Assembly (NCBI GenBank): GCA_949825025.1
Contig: OX463778.1
Span: 24,485,551 to 24,549,550, forward strand
Length of the DNA: 64,000 nt
Origin: Siphlonurus alternatus
Lineage: Eukaryota; Arthropoda; Insecta; Ephemeroptera; Siphlonuridae
Direction: 5' to 3'
The notes below the pieces were generated by a model. The model made no database searches. It was not told the origin of the DNA and saw only the letters and a list, made by a program, of their open reading frames with translations. Made by a program: the position numbers and the translations under genes. Positions 35,621 through 51,882 of this stretch are shown one piece after another. Each line of letters begins with the position of its first letter. Position 1 is the first letter of the stretch.

Positions 35621-37815
35621 TTTTTTCTAAAGCTTTTTGCAAGATGAGCTCTTAACATAATTAATCCATTAGAGTTCTCTTACAGTACCTTGTGCGATAA
35701 TATTCTGTCAGTCAAGTGACAAGTCAGCGAAACTAACTCTGTACTATACATTGCGAAAGATACAAGATCACAGAATGTGTCTACGGAAACTGGTGTGACA
35801 GACGCCGCATATTGGAATAGCACACCATGTCAATATCATCAAAAAAAATGTATAAAGATTGAGAAATATTGCGACACATCCAAACGTGACATACGCTTCT
35901 TACAATTACAGTTTACTTGTCACGATGGTCTATTTTCCTATCTTGTGATACAGTAAAGTGGTAGAGGGAAACTTTTATTGAACGATATATGGAAAGCCGA
36001 TGTCAGCGTTCTCATAACTCGATATCCGCGCCCCCTTCTTTTACCCCATGCAGCTCCCGTGTCGTGTTTGCTAGATATGTCAACCTGTATACATAATGGG
36101 GGAGTTGCAATAGCTAGCAGTTGCATGCATGCAACAAGCTAACTGCAATCATATAATTTACTTGCTTCATACACAATTGAATTTCCACACATTTATGTCG
36201 TATATAATAATGTTTTTTTATTAAAGATTTTCCCTCCTATACATCTCTATAAAGTTGCACTTTTTTGTAATAAAAAATCTTATCAATTTTGCTGGAGACT
36301 GGTTCAATAATGTATTTCACTATATTTTCTTTCACTTGTCACTTACTATGACAGCAGTTAAATTTCTCTTGCATGAGTTTTTCATCCATTTTTTTACTCT
36401 TAGGGAAGAGTTTCCAACATGGCATTGCAAAAAGAATATAAATTGATATTAATCAAATAAAATCTGAAGTTCAAATTGACATTTTGATTATTTTATTTTT
36501 CAACTTTAAATTTTAAAACTCAACGTTTATTGGTTACTCTTAATACATTAGTTTGCAACAAATCTTTTATAAAATAAGAAACTTTTCCTCAAGTTGATTT
36601 TTTTTTAATGTAATGTAAACCATACGTCTTTTGTGTATTATAAAATAAGAGTAAATAATGTCAGTTTCACCACGTAAACGAGCTAAACTTTGTTGGCACG
36701 TTCCATTTGCTTACAATGTATATAAAGAGAAGAAAGAGAGAGAGAACTGGAAAAGAAACTTGCCATATTTTTTCCATCGGGAACATTTTGGTGTCTCTGG
36801 TAGATATTTTTTTCTCTCCTCTCCACTGCACTGCCTCACTGTTTGCGTGCTGGTGGCATGCCATTGTTAGTCGTGGGGAAAAGAAGAAGAAGAAGAAGAA
36901 AACTTACACACTATAAAAAAGTGCACTGCTAGTGAAGGTGGTGGTTCTGTCGAGGAAATACGAAAAGTAGAGGGAAAAAATACATCTCTTTCTAAAGAAA
37001 AAAAAAAAAAAGCTCTAAGAAAGATAGATTATAAGGATGCTGTGTGAAGATGAAACCTTTAAGAGAACAACTACTCGACGAGGTATCTGCACGCAAGATC
37101 GGGTGGCATAAAGAAAAATCGGGTGGCGTAAAGTGGAAAAAAAAAAAGAACAAAAAAATGGTGGCACGTCAAAGTAGCTGAAACCGACATCTGGGCAATA
37201 GCCAGCTTAGGAAAAAAACGTCGGGTGCAATTGGAATCATCATCAGTTAGATAGTTAGATAAACTGCTCATTCGACTACAATCAAACTTAATTAAAGTAA
37301 CAGTAAATAAATTGTAGGATTACAATTTTATATATTTTTTTATTTAAAAAAAATATATGTGACGCCAACAATTTATATAGGATTAACAATGAAGCATAGG
37401 ATTAAAGTTTTAAAGTTATTTTTTCCTCTTTCTCTTTTATCCATTTTTTTTTTTTTTTTTTTTTTTACTGTAACACAAGTTAGAAAACAGTTGCCTGCTG
37501 GTGGGTAAGATTTATTTGATCAAACTTAATAATTTGGTTAGGGAAAAAAAAAAACAATTTTTTTTATAATATCTGTGGCATAGAATGCTACCAAGATATC
37601 GTGTGTTTTTTACATGTTATATATCAATCACATCAAGTTCAATTGTGATGTCATAGTGTGAGATCTAAATATGAAGATTATATAAGTGGGTTACAAGTAT
37701 TACGTAGCAAAATGTATACAACTTTTTCAATTTTGAAACAAAAAATAATCGATACTATGTAAAAAAAAAAAAGTAAATTTTTTTCTTGTAAAAATGCTAT
37801 ACCTCTCTTTCTTGA
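35621..37815. other. AT-rich stretch; no supported gene
   Basis: It holds AAG microsatellite units at 36883-36900 and T/A runs. Frames at 35938, 36658-36916 and 37071 overlap each other on both strands and have no domain or splice support. Confidence 0.4.
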
Positions 37816-37887
37816 TGCAACAACGATGTCGGTGAGCCTTTGAGCTCGTCACGTCATGTCACTGACCCGCGTGCGCGCGCAGATAAC

Positions 37888-37985
37888 ATGTTGAAGGCGA
37901 TCGGAGTCGGCCGAGATAACACGAGAATCTCATTTGGACCGTGTCCAGTAACCCTCCCCCTCCTCCTCGTTATGTTATCTCTCAG
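37888..37985 (+). CDS. Candidate first coding exon of a secreted or membrane protein
   Basis: ATG at 37888 opens 32 codons plus two bases and ends at CTCTCAG|GTAAGG, a near-consensus donor. An in-frame TGA at 37813-37815 lies upstream with no other in-frame ATG, which supports this start. The exon sits in a sharp CpG-rich patch (about 37820-37985). Two upstream ATGs (37826 and 37854) open very short frames, one overlapping the start. The peptide begins MLKAIGVGRDNTRISFGPC and ends in a hydrophobic run TLPLLLVMLSL. It joins in phase to 55104-55221, where the hydrophobic run continues as a signal-peptide-like h-region. No family is recognised. The call depends on the splice sites, the sharp change in composition and the in-frame join. 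Confidence 0.45.
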
Positions 37986-38859
37986 GTAAGGGCGGTGACA
38001 TCAATAAGTGAGACGTCGACAGGTGAGATAATGACACTTCCCAACCTTAAACACACCTTCATGCAAAAATATAAGATTTATATCAAAACTGATGTGGGAA
38101 AAAAATTTAAATGGACAAATATTAATATCAAATTTTGTGGTACAAGATTTGTTACAGTAAAAAAATATAAATATAATATACCAAGTTTATGTATCAGTTT
38201 ATGTAATATTTCAGGTCTGAGAGAAAATTGAAGTAAATAAAATTCTTAATTCTAAACAACTTTACTATCCTAGCTGTATAATAGTTTTAGAAATTTTAAT
38301 TGTAGTTTACAACTTTATTTCTGGTTTCCATAAGCTTCTATGTAAAAGCTTCCTAATTTTTTTAATTTTTATTATTTTATTTTTTATAAACCTGCATGAT
38401 AAGTGAGATCATAGATCATTTCAAAATCTTATTACAAATACGAGAGTCGCGTATATCTGAGAGGACTGAGATTCTTCTTTAAATAATTCAATTAAAAAAC
38501 TTTTTCTATCAGTAAAACCAATATGTTATATTGGTGTCTGTATAGTGTATTTTAAAACTGACAAGAGAGTAGCAAGCATACCACTGATATCACGTTGTTC
38601 AGTAAGTTTTTACATCAACCGTCATAATAAGACGATAAAAAAATGTAAAAAAAAAAGAGAATGTTGAATTAATTGAGTTATCTGAGATATTTCAAATTTA
38701 AATAAAGTTATCAAAAATTGAATCACTGTTCGTGGTGTCTTCTTTGAGATATACCAGGTGGTGGTGGTGTATCCGGGGAGGGGGAAGAGGAATTTTGTTA
38801 AGCAGGCGGATGTCTATATAGTAGCGAGTTCTGCTGAATGGATTATGGAAGTCTTGTAG
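37986..38859. other. Start of candidate large intron
   Basis: A 96-codon frame at 37941-38231 reads through the donor into AT-rich DNA and is rejected. No other feature is seen. Confidence 0.35.
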
Positions 38860-38945
38860 CAGTGAGATAAGGGATGGAGAGACACACAGAGGGAGAATGA
38901 GAGACAGGGAGAAAGGGAGAGAGAAGAGAGTTGAAGGAAGCGTCC
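38860..38945 (+). promoter_or_regulatory. GAGA-rich tract
   Basis: A purine tract with repeated GAGAG, GGGAGA and GAGAGA words, about 0.9 kb after the candidate exon 1. In insects such tracts bind GAGA factor near promoters. That role is inference. A frame of about 61 codons without an early ATG (about 38989-39173) follows in GC-richer DNA. Confidence 0.25.
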
Positions 38946-40433
38946 TAAGTGCCGAAAGAAGTTAACTTAAAATGAAATAAAAAGGAGTTATAGTAGCTAC
39001 GGGACAAGAAACAGTTCTTGAGACGCTCGCCGCCACTGCTGCTTCTGCAGTAATGCTGGCTGGCAAGGTTAATTTCCGGCGTACTTCACAAGAACGAGAT
39101 CATTGTTTTAAGTTTTGCTCCTCTTGTTGGTCATATACAAGACTCCAGTCGAGAGTAGAAAATTGTTGTTGCTGAGTATACCAACTTATATACCAACAAT
39201 AACATCAACTTTCGTTTTAATTTTTTATTTTCGTTTGAGATGTTTCGACGAGTACTTATTTTTTAATAAAGTTTGCTAACTGTGAAGGTTCTAATTAGTT
39301 TTCAAGTAGGTTGCTCTATTTTGTGGAGATATGAACGTTCCACAGATATTGTACCACATGATATGAAGCGTCATCGACAGCTGATTTTCATCTCTTTAAG
39401 TACCAGTCAACGTTCTTTGAAATAAAAAGTACAGAAATGAGGCTCTGTATAATAGTTTTTACAAGTAATTTTCAACTTTGATGAGTTAATTTTTTTTTTT
39501 TATCGAATTATATCTCGTGATACGATACCGATCTCAATTTGCCAACTGAACTTTTTAACCAAATCGATATATTTTTTTCTTCTTTTTCCCTTAGTCATTG
39601 CATGCTATAATTAGGAACTTGAAATTTGGACTTCCTTTCAACAACTTTTCTAAAATTTATGTAAGAGAAATTTAAAAGTTCAAAAAAGATTCTCTAAGCC
39701 AATTTTTTTTTTTTTTAAATGAGAGAAAGATAAGAGAGAAAGAAAAACTTTGGAAGAAAATGATTTAAAATATATAAATTTACCTCTATATATATAAAAA
39801 AAAAGAAAAGAAAACTTTCCATTACAAATTGATTCCTTTAATACTACAAAACTAGATCAAAAACAAATTAAAAAATGTAATTTTAGTTTCTGTATAAACA
39901 ATCACTCTTCATTAACTTGCTGCTTCGTTACAGAAAAGCCGCACGATGACTTATAATCTAATTTCACTAAGGTGACGTAATTCTAGGGTTCATTGCGCTT
40001 CAGTTACAGCTGACTCCCCCCGGGATCTCTAGGGCCACGCCCCCTGGGGTCACGCGTGAGATTAGCAGTGTGTAATTTTAATGAGCTTAGTGTATCTGTA
40101 TATTATATTTGTCAATCAACGATTGGCTGAAGAAATAATTGAAGGGGAAATATCAAAATTATTAGAAAACAAAATTTCCATTTTACTGAGAACTCAAGAT
40201 TATATCGTCGAGAAAAAAATGAAAAGAAAATATGTACTTTTTTGTATGTACATAATATATATACCTTTTCGTATTTAAGATAAAGAAATACACATTATGT
40301 ATTTTTTTCCTTGAAGCTTTACTATTTATTTTCCTATATATGCATTATTTACATATCATACAACATATAAAAAGGTAAAAAATAATAAAATGAGTAAGCG
40401 GTATTCATAAAAAAAGTATTGGAAATTTTGTAG
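38946..40433. other. GC-richer patch then AT-rich DNA
   Basis: 38990-39130 is less AT-rich (GACGCTCGCCGCCACTGCTG) and could be an alternative exon. The possible donor GGCAAG|GTTAAT is poor. The rest holds nothing supported. Confidence 0.3.
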
Positions 40434-40566
<133 letters not shown>

Positions 40567-41377
40567 GTAAATAAATATCTATTAAGAATTATACACAATT
40601 CAAATATAAATATTTAGTTTAAAAAATAGCGGTAAATCTAAAATTAATGATAGTTTTTGTATTAACATAAAATTTATCTCATGTGAGAAAGGAGTTAAAA
40701 ATCAATCAAAGTGTCTACATGAGTATATACAACACATCAAATACTACTCGCCTCAAAGTTCGGAGAATGTTTGAAACAATCTGGACAGTGGTGTGTGGCG
40801 GCGTCGATTTAATCAGGGTTTGATTGATCACCATTCTGCCTACATGACCTCTCTGATCGCACCGAGCCTCCCGGGCCCCCCCTGGGGGAGGATCTCCAAC
40901 TTGAAACACACTCACTGCTTTAATGTCTGACATCAATCAACAGAGAAACTTGCAACTTTTATGTGCCGTTTTTATTATACCTTAGTGGTTTCTAGTGTAA
41001 TTTAAACGTATTGTCATTTGTTAAGATATTTAAATTGGTTAAATGTATTAATGGATTGTAAATACGAGTTGGCCAATAGTTAAGATAAACATTACGTTAT
41101 AGTTTATAGTAAGGATAAGTCTCGCGTTACTAATTAAATGTTAAAACAAGAAGTGATAAGTGAGACCTTATTTATGTTTGAGATTTAAATTTATAAATGT
41201 TTATTTATTATATTTATTCAAAAAACAGACTACAGGTTTATTTGTTACTTTTAACCATAGTAGGTGAGAGTAGAGAAGAAATAACTTGGTTATAAGGTTT
41301 TGCATTTTACAGCTAGGGCATGAACTAATTATTCATCCCAAAATTTGCATAATATAAGTGAGAAAACGAAGAAAACC
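40567..41377. other. AT-rich intron or intergenic DNA
   Basis: A C/G-rich spot at 40860-40895 and otherwise AT-rich. No gene is supported. Confidence 0.4.
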
Positions 41378-41538
41378 TTAAGCCTGTATTACACGATACA
41401 ATTTTTCTGATTGTTGTTTACAATTTTTCCTTGCAAGAAAATTTCCTCTCCATACAAACAAATGGAGTTCAAGTTTTCTTGAAAGAAAAAATTGTATGCA
41501 ATAGTTAGAAAAACTGTATCGTGTAATACCGGCTTTAG
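41378..41538. mobile_element. Palindromic MITE-like element, family B, copy 2
   Basis: The ends are TTAAGCCTGTATTACACG and CGTGTAATACCGGCTTTA. Arms and loop (CTCCATACAAACAAATGGAG) match copy 1 at 2570-2734 nearly base for base. It lies in the candidate 17 kb intron. Confidence 0.8.
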
Positions 41539-42964
41539 ACGGAATATTCAGTAGTTCCGGTAGTTCAACATTGTAGAATGCACCCTGAGTAGTTCAGCTT
41601 ACTAAAGTCACTTCACCTGAATTTGAGCTCACGACCAGATGGTTACAAATCATGGGACAATCGTGCTCTTGTATTTAGGTCCTGTCAGCATTATTATTTG
41701 TCAGGTTTTATTTTTAAGGAGCGTGAGGAGGTATCGACTCCACAGTTGAGGGATGTTTGATCTTTGGACTCCATTTATCCACGCTTATGTTCTAGTCTCT
41801 CCAATTAACCTAACAGAAAAAAAACAAAACATGGCAAGAAACAAAGTCGATGGGCGATTAGCGAACAAAGACGCAAAGCTAACAACAACGCTAACAAGCG
41901 CACTTCAGGCAGGACTAACTTTACAGTTTTTAGTTTAAGAGTTCAAACAGCACTCCTTTCATTTTCAATAAAGTTTTTATTGACTTGCTGATAAATGATA
42001 ATAATCGAAAAGGGAATAAGGGATATTTAGAACTACTATCTATAGGTTGATTTTAAACGCGTGTAATATACAAAACAATACACCGTTTAGCAATAAGTAT
42101 ATAGTATTTGAAGAAAAAATTTGTTTTCTGTAGCCTAAAATATTGATATTATGATCAGTGTACTGTATATTCATGTATAAATTTTTGTTGAATTTAAATA
42201 AAAATTTATACATAATGACATGCCTGAGGCAAAAAGATAACATTGAAATATACTCTGTAATAACTTTGACAAAGCAATAAAGTAGCAATTTCATGAAAAT
42301 TATACCCCTCTTTAATATGAGAAATATTGTGGATAGTAGTTTAAAGGCATCTCCATACCAGAAATGTCTCTCAAAGGGCAAATTTATTTATTTTACCATC
42401 TGTGTCATTCTGTTTTTGAAAGAGTAAAATTTAATATCTTCGTAAAATACTTCAAGTCTGAAAATTAGTTGAAAAATTCTACATCAAAGCACATCAGTTG
42501 ATAGAAAATAAAAATACTTGTAATCGATTTTAACCAATACAAATGATATACTTACTTTTTGAAGAAAATAAATTATTTTTCTAGAACGAAATACATTTAA
42601 AAATGTTTTGGATGTTCTATTTTTTCTTAACTTTTTTTGTAAAAGCGCTCAACACACTTGTCAAAGGATCGAATGAATTTTGTGCAAATGTCATGCAAAA
42701 AATATCTCGCATGAAACTCGATTAACGTCCTCCACGTTTTTCACAACTTTTTTTTTTTAATGAAAGCTCTAACAGCAGCAGTCAGCAAGTGTAAGTATTC
42801 GTTTGATACAAATATTTGCACTTTGCGCGATGTACTGCATGAGTTCGTTTCATCGTACAGACAGCAAACATGACAAAAAGGATCACAATGTTTTCAAGTT
42901 AGATTCACATGAAATTTAAAGTAGTGACGAAGCATCAACGCACTTATTGTGAATTCATGTTGAT
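41539..42964. other. AT-rich stretch, no gene
   Basis: A 61-codon frame at 41753-41938 has balanced composition in its second half but no splice or domain support. The 113-codon minus frame at 42040 is AT-rich noise. Confidence 0.4.
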
Positions 42965-43097
42965 GTACAGTCATCGCCCCTGAAAAGTTTCCTTTGAAAG
43001 CTTGTTAATATCCAACCTCTTTGAGTGTTATATATGTTATATCACAATGGCGATTAACAAGACTGCAAAAGGAAACTTTTCAGAGACGAGGAGTGTA
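42965..43097. mobile_element. Foldback element, family G, copy 1
   Basis: GTACAGTCATCGCCCCTGAA at the left pairs with the right end TTTTCAGAGACGAGGAGTGT, and CTTGTTAAT pairs with ATTAACAAG further in. A related element is at 63036-63187 in the opposite orientation. A short frame here gives the peptide MAINKTAKGNF and the other copy gives MVINKAANGNF, which reflects shared repeat DNA and not a protein. Confidence 0.6.
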
Positions 43098-43254
43098 AGA
43101 AAATGGGTTATTTCTTCCTTAAGACGTTTTTTATTTACCGAAGATCATGTAATAGTTATGATCAATACTATGTATCTATTTTCCATTTTTGCACTATAAA
43201 TTATCAGAAAAAAAATATGAAAACGACCTTTATTTCAGAGTAGTGATAATTAAT

Positions 43255-43374
43255 AGGTCTGTTCGTAAACCCTGCCCAGTGTACACTTTCTACACCTAAT
43301 CGAGCCTATGTTCAAGTACATAAAATCGATTGGGTGCAGAAAGTGTACACAAAGCGGGGTTTACGAAAATACCC
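43255..43374. mobile_element. Foldback element, family F, copy 2
   Basis: GTTCGTAAACCCTGCCCAGT pairs with AAAGCGGGGTTTACGAAAAT, and GTGTACACTTTCTACACC pairs with GGTGCAGAAAGTGTACAC. The total is about 120 bp. The core is shared with 25690-25742. Confidence 0.65.
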
Positions 43375-45984
<2,610 letters not shown>

Positions 45985-46035
45985 TATAAATAGGGGGGAG
46001 GAGTAACCACCTGGCATGTGGGGGGCGGGGGTGTT
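45985..46035 (+). promoter_or_regulatory. TATA-like box with GC boxes
   Basis: CCATATAAATAGG holds TATAAATA at 45985-45992. It is followed by AGTAACCACC and a GGGGGGCGGGGG run at 46020-46031. The layout resembles a core promoter, but no first exon or start-site motif is evident downstream. Weak. Confidence 0.2.
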
Positions 46036-47377
46036 ACATAACGTAATCACAAAACACGCCAACAATGCGTGCAAGTGCGCACTCAGCCATGTTGCAATTA
46101 CATCAGCGCAATACCTCCTTATTTTTATCAAGAGCTACTGCAATGAATTAATGATGAAATTTTCATAATATTGATTATAAAAAAATGAAATAGCTATGTT
46201 TTCTTTTTATTATTATAATTTTAATAACATTTTATTATACGTTACCAATTACTCTCACGGCATGTTTTATTATAAATACTAAATTTGAATATAATAAAAA
46301 AGAATTAGATATAATTTTTATCTAAAAATAAAATCAAGAATACATTTTTTTAATAAAATGTATTTTAAAAAGGGTTGGGAAAGAAAGATATAGTAATATA
46401 TCATTTGAATCAAATATTTACGCAGAAAGCTTGGAGTAAAAAATTCAATGCAGAGAGTTTTTTTCCGACAAATATGAAATATGTTATTATAATTTAACAA
46501 GAAAGCATATTATATATGTAATTTATTAAAACTTGAGGTTTGTGAAAAAAATACGTTTAATATATTCCAACGTCAATCTGTGTTGAATACATTATTTAAA
46601 TCTTAACGTTTTTATTTTTTTAATTTTTTAAATTTATAAAATTTTTGGTCTTTCATATTTTTGTCAGGAGTTATACTAATAATAATCTAATTTTTGAAAA
46701 AGCTTAAATGATATTGACATGCCATGTTTTTAAAGTTATGGTAGAATTTAGAAACAATTTTTTAAGTAACTATGTCGATGACAATTATTAATGATTGCAT
46801 AATAATTAGTTCAAAACTGGCATCCCTATAATTAGTTAACTCAATGCATTATTGATCATCCCAATCCTAGAATAGAAATAATTAAAATGCTTACATTTGG
46901 CACGTTAGAATTAATAATTATCTTGTATCCTCTGTAAACTTATTAATTATGTTATGTTTTGTTTTGTTTTCTTAATACGAGGATCGCATGTTACATCAGA
47001 ATCAACTGCATGAAAATTAAACACATTTATTATTAGGGGGGAGGGACGAAAAGTTCAAGAAAGTTTAATTTTTGTCTGACTATGTTAATTTTTCTTTTAA
47101 TATTTTATATTGGTTCTGTTTTTTTTTTTTTTTTTTTTTTTCACAAACTGTGAAGATTTGTTTCAGTTAAGTTAATGAACTTTACTTGCAGAGTTGAGGT
47201 AGAATTGGTGATGTTTTCTTCTGAGAAACTCAAGATTTTTAATTGCTATAAAAAAAGAATAAATTTAAAATGAGTAACATTATACGTTCCATATATAGTT
47301 GTTTAAATCAACCTTTAATTCAACTCATTTATTGCATTTTTAATACAAAATATGGATAATAAAACATAATATTTGTT
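46036..47377. other. AT-rich stretch, no gene
   Basis: A T run at about 47120-47141 and ordinary AT-rich DNA. Confidence 0.5.
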
Positions 47378-47709
47378 AATGGACAACATACATGAAAAAA
47401 ATTTATTGCAGAAATGAATAGATGGTACCAAATTATGATACTCTGAATTTTTTCAGATTTTTTTGAAACCCGGAACTATTTTTAAATAATTATTGAAAGT
47501 CCTGTGATTTCAGTTGGCACCCCTGCAGCCTTAATAAAAAGGATAGAGACTGGACGCCTATTGACGCCTCCAGGGGGCGTGGTCGCACTTTCAATAATTA
47601 TTTAAAAATAGTTCTGGGTCTCAAAAAAATCTGAAAGAATTCAGAGTAGCATAATTTGGCACCCTCTATTCATTTCTGCAACAAAAAATTTTCATGTATG
47701 TTGTCCATT
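47378..47709. mobile_element. Foldback MITE-like element, family D, copy 1
   Basis: This is a 332-bp palindrome with ends AATGGACAACATACATGAAA and the reverse complement. Further pairing blocks are TATTTTTAAATAATTATTGA and CTGAATTTTTTCAGATT. The unpaired centre is GC-rich (CGCCTATTGACGCCTCCAGG followed by GGGCGTGG). TTGTTAAT occurs at 47373-47380 and 47708-47715, a possible 8-bp target duplication, although the exact boundary is ambiguous. Copy 2 at 59734 has the same length and differs at only about a dozen positions. Confidence 0.85.
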
Positions 47710-48348
47710 GTTAATTAATTGATTAAATTTCTCGTTTTGAAACAAATATATTATATATATTTATTTTCTTAATATGTATGAATGGAGTGTACATTATTTT
47801 TGTCACTTTCTCTCATTGCTGCACAGAGAGGGTAGGGTTTTAATGCAATATCTGTAAAGTAGGCAAAATGTATTGCACATGCAACCTCGGTAATAAAATA
47901 GCATGTTTTTTTAAGACATGTCAGCTGCTATTATCATTTTAATGTATATACAACCCTATATACAGACTCTTTTGCCACCATGATTTTTTGGCTCTACTCC
48001 TAAAAGGATATGCAACGCGTTTAGCACGCATGACATGCGGGTAGTATAGCCATCTTAATGTAACAAACAGCAAAAGTTTCTTTTTATGAATAAAAGTATA
48101 AAAACCCTTTGAATAGATTCTAAATTTTTCAATTTTTTTAGAATAATTTGAAAAAAGTACGCATAAAAAAATCCTGCGATTTCACTGGAGAAAAGGTTAA
48201 TAGTATGTCTTATGTTGGTTATGTAAAGTGATCAGTAATTAACATACAAAGGCCAACATATCGTGCAGCCGTACTGCAATGTATACTTGGCGTGGCGTAT
48301 AAAATTGTAACATGTAATAAAAGTCATCCCTGTAGCTTACATGTACAC
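47710..48348. other. AT-rich stretch, no gene
   Basis: Nothing supported. Confidence 0.5.
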
Positions 48349-48447
48349 TGCCCGTCACATTTAACGTGGTGTTTGTAACGTCTTCTTTCAAAGTAGATAA
48401 TTTGTAACAACTCTTCTTATTGGTGGAACAAAAGTCGAGGATTTCCG
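48349..48447 (+). repeat. Old dispersed repeat, uninterrupted copy
   Basis: CTGCCCGTCACATTTAACG runs straight into GTGGTGTTTGTAACGTC here. At 32.9-33.3 kb the same two blocks are separated by the hairpin element. Confidence 0.5.
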
Positions 48448-49227
48448 AACACACACGATGAAAACTAGATTAATCTCTTCAGTGCAAACTGATAATGACG
48501 CCAATATTGTAATTACCTTCATCTCGTAACGTCTTACAAGACTGCGAAGCTTTCATACTGTCGTTATACAATCGTTATTTACGAGAATAATAGTCTCTAT
48601 ATATATTAGGGGTTAAGATTTCAGAAATTATAATGATGATAATTATTGGTAATAATAGCACATTAATTACACAAATTATGCAGAAATTGATGGGAACAAT
48701 TCGGTAAGCGTTCAGCAGCTAGGAAGGATTTTAGATACGTTTTTTTACACCTGTTACCTAACATGAAAAACGCTTCTTTAGCGCTTGATGAATCGCTCTT
48801 ATGTTTTTTATTAAAAGTTAAAAGAATGTATCTTAATTTATAATTATAACAGTTAAATTTGTCATCATAATCTAACGTTAATATTTGTTTGGCATATTTG
48901 TTTGTTGATAGCACATGTTATATTTTCTTAGTATTTTGTTTACCCGGATTCTCTACGGTTGCGCAATGTTCTTCTTGGAATCTCTACCTCTGACCCCCCC
49001 CCTTTTTTGTACTATGTAATTAGCGTAAGAATATTTAATATAATGTTATTCATTTACAAGACCATGAAAAAACTACTAATATATTATTATTTTAATTATC
49101 ATATAATCAATTTTAATTATTATTAAAAAAATTATAATATTATTATGTATTATAGTAATGTCAGTAATGTGTAATTATAAACAAAAAGAAGTAAAAAATG
49201 TAATTTTTTATATAAGAAAGAGATGAG

Positions 49228-49233
<6 letters not shown>
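48448..49233. other. AT-rich stretch, no gene
   Basis: Nothing supported. Confidence 0.5.

Positions 49234-49299
<66 letters not shown>
49234..49299. repeat. (TA)n microsatellite
   Basis: About 33 TA units. Confidence 0.98.
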
Positions 49300-49302
<3 letters not shown>

Positions 49303-49786
49303 GAGCAAGTCAGAGCAATTTCAAACAACTTTAAAAGTTTGCTACAAAGATTTCAGTAACTAATGCTAGTATCTAATGAATTATTCAACTATGTACTTAC
49401 AAAGTAATGAAATATTAATGCCGCAAGATTGAAGGTAAAATGTAATTGATTTTAATTTACATCAAAACCTTACTCATAACAAACACATTGAAGTTTAATG
49501 TTTTGTTTTTAATGTAAAATTAATCGAAAAGTTGATGAGAATTTTTCCCAAAATATTGTTTTGAAAATATTAATGTGCGTACAGTGGAGTACTTTGCACC
49601 AAGTTTCTTGACAATATCTTTAAGTATACGATCATAGTAAAAATAGCAACCCTTCTGTAAGTACAAGACACTAAGAAACAGTAGCCATTTTGTAATTTAA
49701 CCTAAATTTACAAGGACCAAAATGTCATTATTAATACTAAAACTCTAGCTGTTATGGGTATAATTTTTTACTATATTAACTATAAA

Positions 49787-49913
<127 letters not shown>

Positions 49914-51699
49914 ACAGTTGGATTGCAATAAATGAATGAAAAAATCCTTTTATTACAACTTTAGTACAACTTTTATTAGTTGTCTCTTCTTTTTTTGGGG
50001 TACAGGACTTAGTATGGGCTTTGCCTTTTCCTGTATCCTCTTGAGTAGTTTTTCCTTATTTTGACCCTGGCATTATTTGTATTTTGTCTATTTCTACTCA
50101 ATAAAATATATATTAAAAATATTAAAAATTAAAATTAAAAGCGGTCAATAATTTTCATTTTTAAACTCCAATAAACTTGCATCACAATTACCTCTGGTAC
50201 CTCTGCGGATTTTGGGTTCAAATTTAATATATTTACAAGACTCAGTTTTTAGTGTGTACGTGTTTTGAACTGCGATACTAGAACTACCCGCCAAGAATCT
50301 TTTGTGTTGGTGACGGATCATCAACAAGTTGGGAGGTTGATTGATTTCCTAATGCTTCTTGCCAGATAAATAATTGCCAAGGGGTAGACGTGTAACACGA
50401 GAATGAACTTTGTGCAACAATACTTTGCACTTGTATTACTTTTCAGTATAAATTTTAATTAAATTAATTTTGATCCAAGTTTCTTATTTATTATTATTAT
50501 TATATATTATCATGATAGTTTTTCTTTATAAATGTTGTTTGTAGTTTATGTGAAATTTCACACGCTATGTAAAACATGTTGTGGTATACAGATATTAAAA
50601 AAAACTTTCCTCAAAGTTTATAGTAAGAAATATAATATATATAATTCTTTACATTGTAAGCGTCATTACATAAATTAATAATTAAGTATTGATTCTTGTT
50701 GTATGTAACTTGTATCATCAGATTCTTCCAAATCAATCATCATCTTTACTTCATTTAAATGAGTAAGTTAACCAATGAGGTGTTTTATAAAATTGAAAAA
50801 TTAAATTTTAATGTATTTTACCATATATGAATTAATACACCAAAAATTAAAAAAATATGTTAACTAAAATCCGAAAAAACAAGATGCGAAAAAACAACAA
50901 CAATAAAATTGCATTTATGGGGAGGATAAAAAAATTAATGAAATCACACTTTCTAAAACGATCTTTAACGTTGAAAACAGTTGCAAATGTTTCTTGTTTT
51001 GCATTATCTGGTGGTCCCATATGGTCTCCTGTAGATTAAACTACATGTACCATATAACTTCACTGCATTAATTTTAATATATGGAAATATCTCTATTATA
51101 CAGTGTGCAACGTTTCAGTTGAGTGTTTCAACTAAAGTTCACGTAAATTCGACACAAAACATTATATAAATTTTTGTCAGTGCGTGTCCTTCCAATTTCA
51201 ATCATTATCTGAATTTAAATGTATTGTGTGATGTTTGAAATTTAATTCAAATTCAAATTAATTATTATAGAATCATATTATTATGAATGATGTTGATGTA
51301 TTAATTTTATTATCCTGTGATTCTTACATGAATACATGAAAATTTTATGCATTCTAGTTAATCATTATTGTACTTAACTTCCTAATCAAGCACAATTCAT
51401 AATTTCTTATGTTGATGAGAAAAATACTAATTTCATTTTTTTATGTTGAAATATAGGTAGCTAAATAAATTGACAATCTATTTCAGTGCAGATGAAAAGT
51501 CAATATAAAACTTATAATTTAAAAAGTTATGAAAAGAAACTTTTTTTTTTTTTTCTTATACCACATTTTATTATTTTTTAAAATATTTAGATATTAAAAA
51601 AAAACTTGTTTTGGATTTTGGACTATTTGGACTAATAAAAGATCTTGCTTACAAATTCTACGCAGCACAAAAAATAAATAATAAATAAATAAACAAATA
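49914..51699. other. AT-rich stretch, no gene
   Basis: Nothing supported. Short frames at 50145 and 50857 lack any context. Confidence 0.5.
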
Positions 51700-51882
51700 G
51701 GGTGCGATTCACGAAGCAGTTATCCAGGTTTCTTACCACGTTTAGCTTAACCAAGTTTAGCTTAACCACGTTTAATTATACCTGTTTTACGTGTTAAACC
51801 ACCTACTTAAACGTGGTTAAGTTAAACGTGGTTAAGTTAAACGTGGTTAAAATCCTGGCTAACTGCTTCGTGAATCGAGCTC
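51700..51882. mobile_element. Palindromic element with internal tandem units
   Basis: GGTGCGATTCACGAAGCAGT at the left pairs with ACTGCTTCGTGAATCGAGCT at the right. Inside each arm a unit of about 14-15 bp built on TTAACCACGTTTA is repeated two to three times, so the fold can pair in several registers. The total is about 183 bp. Confidence 0.75.
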
